Shown one piece after another: positions 60,796-64,000 of a stretch of 64,000 bases of DNA (position 1 is its first letter; every line of letters begins with the position of its first letter). The DNA lies in contig JANFOG010000013.1 of the NCBI GenBank assembly GCA_024336345.1, forward strand, positions 496,001-560,000, in the 5' to 3' direction. Below the pieces are notes generated by a model, which made no database searches, was not told the DNA's origin, and saw nothing but the letters and a program-made list of their open reading frames with translations. The DNA is from Mariannaea sp. PMI_226. Its lineage: Eukaryota; Ascomycota; Sordariomycetes; Hypocreales; Nectriaceae. The position numbers and the translations under genes were made by a program.

Positions 60796-61106
60796 ATGTC
60801 TTCTTCGGCTACGTTGAAGGAAGTGCCTTGCCTGACCACCAACACCGAGTACAATTGTCTCCCTCCCCCACAACTTCCGAAGTATGCATGTTAATTCAAG
60901 AAAAATACAGATACCTGATCAAAGACACGATGATCGAGCGATATATACAAGATCCCCTCAACTACCAGGCTCGCCTGGTCCAACTCTCCATGGATGGCAC
61001 CAAGGCTTCAGCACCAGACCACTCCGACAATGCCCCAAAGCTGCCGGAACAAGTGAAAAGAGCTTTGGAGGTTCTCGAACAGTTCGATGGATCGTTTCGA
61101 TCTTAG
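60796..61106 (+). CDS. Small family protein with 19-residue core, member 6
   Basis: Two exons, 60796-60848 and 60911-61106, give 82 residues. The 62 nt intron has donor GTACAA, a branch-like GTTAAT and acceptor ACAG, in phase 2; two nearer AG sites give the wrong frame. The N terminus MSSSATLKEV resembles MPSSSTQKEI of member 5. The core is MIERYIQDPLNYQARLVQL, sharing ERYIQD with member 7. The tail is charged and helix-like (PEQVKRALEVLEQF). No signal peptide or known domain. The + orientation is opposite to members 1-5. Confidence 0.74.
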
Positions 61107-62824
61107 GCTCGAGACTTCCTCGCGCATAGTCAACGCAAAAGAAGGGTTAATTGACATAATACAACAACAAGGCTCGGTCAGGGAACCCAGTTCAGTCTGA
61201 AGCCTTGGAAATTTGTTCAAGGTGTTGTCTAGCATGTGATGACTGACTATGAGAGGTTCTTCTATGTTATTTACAGCCTACAGCGAATAGTCATGTTAGA
61301 TAGGTACGATCAACTCATTGATCCGTACAGTTCGATGAGGTCTCAGGTGATTGTAGTGCCGAATCGCAAACCTGTACCCGTTCGATCGAGGCCCTTTCTG
61401 TAGGTTAGGTGTAGGGGTTATGGTGAGGCGTTGACACGAGTGAGTAGGAGACCAGAGAACATAAAATAGCTGAATACCAATTAGTCTATATCCATTGGGG
61501 TTGTGAGGTATGCCAAAAAGTTGTGGTTTGGTCATTGGTGACGTTTTCGAGGGCGGGCACGAAGTTGAGGACGGGATCTACTCGACAGGTGGCTCGTAGG
61601 AGTTTGTGTACCGTAGGATGAAGATACAAACAAGAACAAAAGAGGAAAGTACGGTTTTTCTAAACTCCAGACTGCCAATCTGGATCAGGTGGTCCGTAGT
61701 AAGTAGTAATCTGGACTGGCTCTGGCAAATGCCTCCCTGCTTCAGAGTTGTTACATGGAACCTGCGACATCGGAAGTCAGGCAAGTTAACTGTATGAGCG
61801 CAAAGTCCAAAAGTATCAGGCGCGGAAAATACAGCTCGCTGCATAGGTGAGTAGATAGGTAGCGTAATGAACAGTCCTAGGCACTGCGTTGGCGGTGTTG
61901 CCGACTCTGTATAACATTGGAACCCCAAGAGGCAAGATGGACCGCATGCACTATTCCAAAAGAGATGCACACGTTGCTCAGGGGGATACAAGTTTATCAT
62001 CTGGCAAAGAAGCTACGTCTTCTTGTTGACCTATAAGGACTGCTAATAGAATGGAGCTCAGAATTTGATCAGTCCACTAAGGGAAATACGACCATCAGTA
62101 GAGGGCACAATAATGCCTGAAGATACTCAGCCCTTTGCCAATACAAAAAGTGCACCCAGAGCGAAGACACTGACCATGTGTAGGTAAATGGCACTGCCTA
62201 GAATACTCTTCGTCGTCTAAGTCCGAAAAGGATAAGGACCCAGGCGCAAATCTTCCCTTTTTGTCAAAATCGAGCATGCCTCTGATTTGGTTGGTGTTCC
62301 AAATCCTGTGGGTGTGACTGTGTCACGCCATCGCTCAATTCAGCCTCTCTTCCTAGACTGCTCAAAGAAGACTCTTCACAGTGTCCCGAAAAGTTTTACA
62401 GGAATTATATTCTACTAAGGTACTGTACAACCAGATATGTGGTGGTAGTTACATCGTCAAATCGAGATGTAACAGTTCACAAACAACAGCCAGTGCGAGG
62501 GTACAGTATTACAAAAGAGAGCTAGCGCGAAAAAGAAGTCAGCGCTAAAAGCCGGCTGAATCTCTCCTTTCCTAATTTGGAGCCCTTTGAAAGGGCTCCG
62601 AATTGGGTATGGTGTTGTAAGAGTGCACATCAACATAGGATAATGAAAGCTATATAAAGATTCAATACCCTTCTCAAGAGCATCAGGGAATTACCCTAGG
62701 TTCTCACCTTCTTTCCAATACATTTTGTTTTTTTGCGTCTCAGCGTAGGAAAATTGACGACTTCTATAACTATTTTCTTGTATTTCCATACACAAGACAA
62801 ACAGCAACTCTCCGTCCTTATCCC
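61107..62824. other. Intergenic stretch, no gene accepted
   Basis: A minus-strand frame at 62277-62095 starts MLDFDKKGRFAPGSLSF and is mildly protein-like but short and unsupported. Otherwise nothing is seen except the TATA box of the next gene. Confidence 0.45.
62651..62659 (+). promoter_or_regulatory. Probable TATA box of small family member 7
   Basis: TATATAAAG 174 bp upstream of the ATG at 62825, nearly the same distance as in member 6. Confidence 0.5.
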
Positions 62825-63148
62825 ATGCCCATTATGGAGCTTCCCTCAACTCAGACGAAGCTGACACCCACCACGGGTGCACATATTAAGTACGCTCCTT
62901 TCTGTTTTTCATTTGATCGAAATATAAAGTTTCTAATTTTTTCGTTCTCTTAATTCCATAGAGTCCACGTATACGGTCTAATGTTCGAGCGATACATACA
63001 AGATACTTCCCCCTACCAGGACCGCTTAGTCCACCTTGCCATATGTATTGGCGACTCATCAACCACGACGAACCCTCCAGATAAAGCCGCTTCCGACAAG
63101 ATCTCTAAGCCGAACATCCAAGTCGAAGATTTGAAATCAAAAATCTAA
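62825..63148 (+). CDS. Small family protein with 19-residue core, member 7
   Basis: Two exons, 62825-62889 and 62962-63148, give 83 residues; the second ATG at 62834 would give 80. The 72 nt intron has donor GTACGC, a branch-like TCTAAT and acceptor CATAG, in phase 2. Exon 2 has the same length (187 nt) as in member 5. The N terminus contains LPSTQTKLTPTT, matching PSSSTQKEI of members 4 and 5. The core is MFERYIQDTSPYQDRLVHL. The protein ends in SKI, a variant of the type 1 peroxisomal signal found as SKL in members 2 and 3. Function unknown. Confidence 0.75.
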
Positions 63149-63291
63149 ATAGATCTAACATGTATTCTGCGGAGGAGGGGTGGCCGGTCGCTGATTTTCT
63201 TGGGCGCTGCTGACGCAATACCATTTTTTTCCACAGCACAACTCCTGAAAAGTGATCGGGTCCCCTCCTAATGACCTGTTGAGGGGCCAAT

Positions 63292-63298
63292 ATATAAT
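63292..63298 (+). promoter_or_regulatory. Probable TATA box of the GRGAYDTTG gene
   Basis: TATATAA about 65-70 bp before the ATG at 63363. Confidence 0.45.
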
Positions 63299-63362
63299 TA
63301 AATGGCCGTAGTTCATTCATGCGCATGGTTTTCGAGTTTCAATTGACCTTTTTCCGGGCGGC

Positions 63363-63745
63363 ATGCCATTCATGGGTCGTGGAGCCTACGATACAACTGG
63401 CGTCCCCAAGCCCCAACCCAATCACAACATGGGCCGTGGCGCATACGACACAACCGGTGCTGCAAAGCCTCCTCGAAAACCGACTTTCAGCCCGCACCAA
63501 AAATATTATGCGGTGAGTAAACAGAGGAATCTCAACTCAGAAGACTAGTGATAGGGAATAAATAAGCTAATATTTTCTTCTCTCTCAGCACACAGAAGAT
63601 GTTTCTTGCATGCCCCATGCAAAGGCGGGCTCGTCACTCAGGGAATATTCCGCCTCAACGCAGGCTGAGCCGTGTAAGCGACGCTGGATACCGTCGCTTC
63701 CGTCAGGTAATTGCAGCCTGGTTCAAGTCACGTCGTGAAAAATAA
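63363..63745 (+). CDS. Small protein with two GRGAYDTTG repeats
   Basis: Two exons, 63363-63512 and 63596-63745, give 99 residues, 150 nt each, joined in phase 0. Exon 1 contains GRGAYDTTG at residues 5-13 and again at 24-32, each followed by a Pro-Lys segment, and ends SPHQKYYA. Exon 2 encodes a very Arg-rich tail (PPQRRLSRVSDAGYRRFRQ, ending WFKSRREK). The donor is GTGAGT with branch GCTAAT. Two acceptors are possible: the second AG (CACACAG, 63595), used here, and the first (CTCTCAG, 63588), which shifts the frame and gives a different tail of 49 residues ending at 63738. I prefer the former because the basic tail is more protein-like. Function unknown; basic charge suggests nucleic acid or membrane binding. 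Confidence 0.6.
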
Positions 63746-64000
63746 GAGGACAGATATCCAAAATGGGATGGATGGGTGTCGTGAGAGGATTCTAATGAGG
63801 ATGATGGCCAATCGAGCCCTTTGCGGAAAGTCCCAACAGGTCCAGAACTTCAGGCCGACATGTACACTTGCATAGGTATTTAAGTCCTCCGTACAGTGTT
63901 AGGCACGTATTGGTTGGTAAAGACGGCTCAGATTTCACGTTTCATGCGCGACTCCCCCTGCGTCGGGGAGCTTCCCCGAGACAGCTGTTCTCGTCAAATC
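63746..64000. other. End of window, no gene seen
   Basis: 3' flank of the previous gene; nothing further is supported before the window ends. Confidence 0.5.

Noticed and set aside
62095..62277. 60-codon minus-strand frame starting MLDFDKKGRFAPGSLSF
   Set aside because: Mildly protein-like but too short, with no domain and no convincing splice or promoter signal.

Overview
The window looks like a chromosomal piece of a filamentous ascomycete (Pezizomycotina, most likely a Sordariomycete such as a member of the Hypocreales; the genus cannot be read from the sequence). The evidence is fungal gene structure (short 50-220 nt introns with GTRNGT donors, CTAAC-like branch sites and YAG acceptors), a fungal Rho1 with a CLVL prenylation box, a mitochondrial L24/MRPL40 protein, a subgroup-C-like CBM18-GH18 chitinase beside a multi-LysM protein, and a DUF7730-like protein. 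Gene models were built by hand: every exon junction given was checked for reading frame, but none has transcript support.

Layout. 1-18.3 kb is a housekeeping-like part: a GPI-anchored aspartic protease, a vacuolar-type amino acid transporter, a very short Cys-rich peptide gene, rho1 (minus) and MRPL40, separated by long non-coding stretches rich in pyrimidine tracts and TACCTA/TAGGTA motifs. 18.3-31 kb is gene-poor and partly AT-rich; only very small spliced genes can be supported. 31-46.5 kb is an accessory block: DUF7730-like protein, six-LysM secreted protein, astacin-type metalloprotease, CBM18-GH18 chitinase, large secreted SGNH/GDSL-type hydrolase, aldoxime-dehydratase-like protein and a Gfd2/YDR514C-like nuclease-fold protein. 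The LysM, chitinase and protease genes plausibly act together on chitin and protein outside the cell. 46.5-64 kb is again sparse, with a ~2.6 kb segmental duplication, long C/G homopolymers, tandem repeats and small genes.

The most unusual content is a dispersed family of tiny two-exon genes (about 55-85 residues) at 19.1, 22.5, 25.6, 48.5, 55.3, 60.9 and 63.0 kb, with a possible intron-less eighth at 54.7 kb. They share an ungapped 19-residue core (pattern: hydrophobic start, Y/F at position 5, D at 8, [YFIL]-x-D-[RQ]-L at 12-16) and an intron in the same phase (2) upstream of it; several have a TATA box about 170-190 bp before the ATG. I do not recognise the family. A further small two-exon gene at 63.4 kb encodes a repeated GRGAYDTTG motif and has two usable acceptors that would give two different tails.
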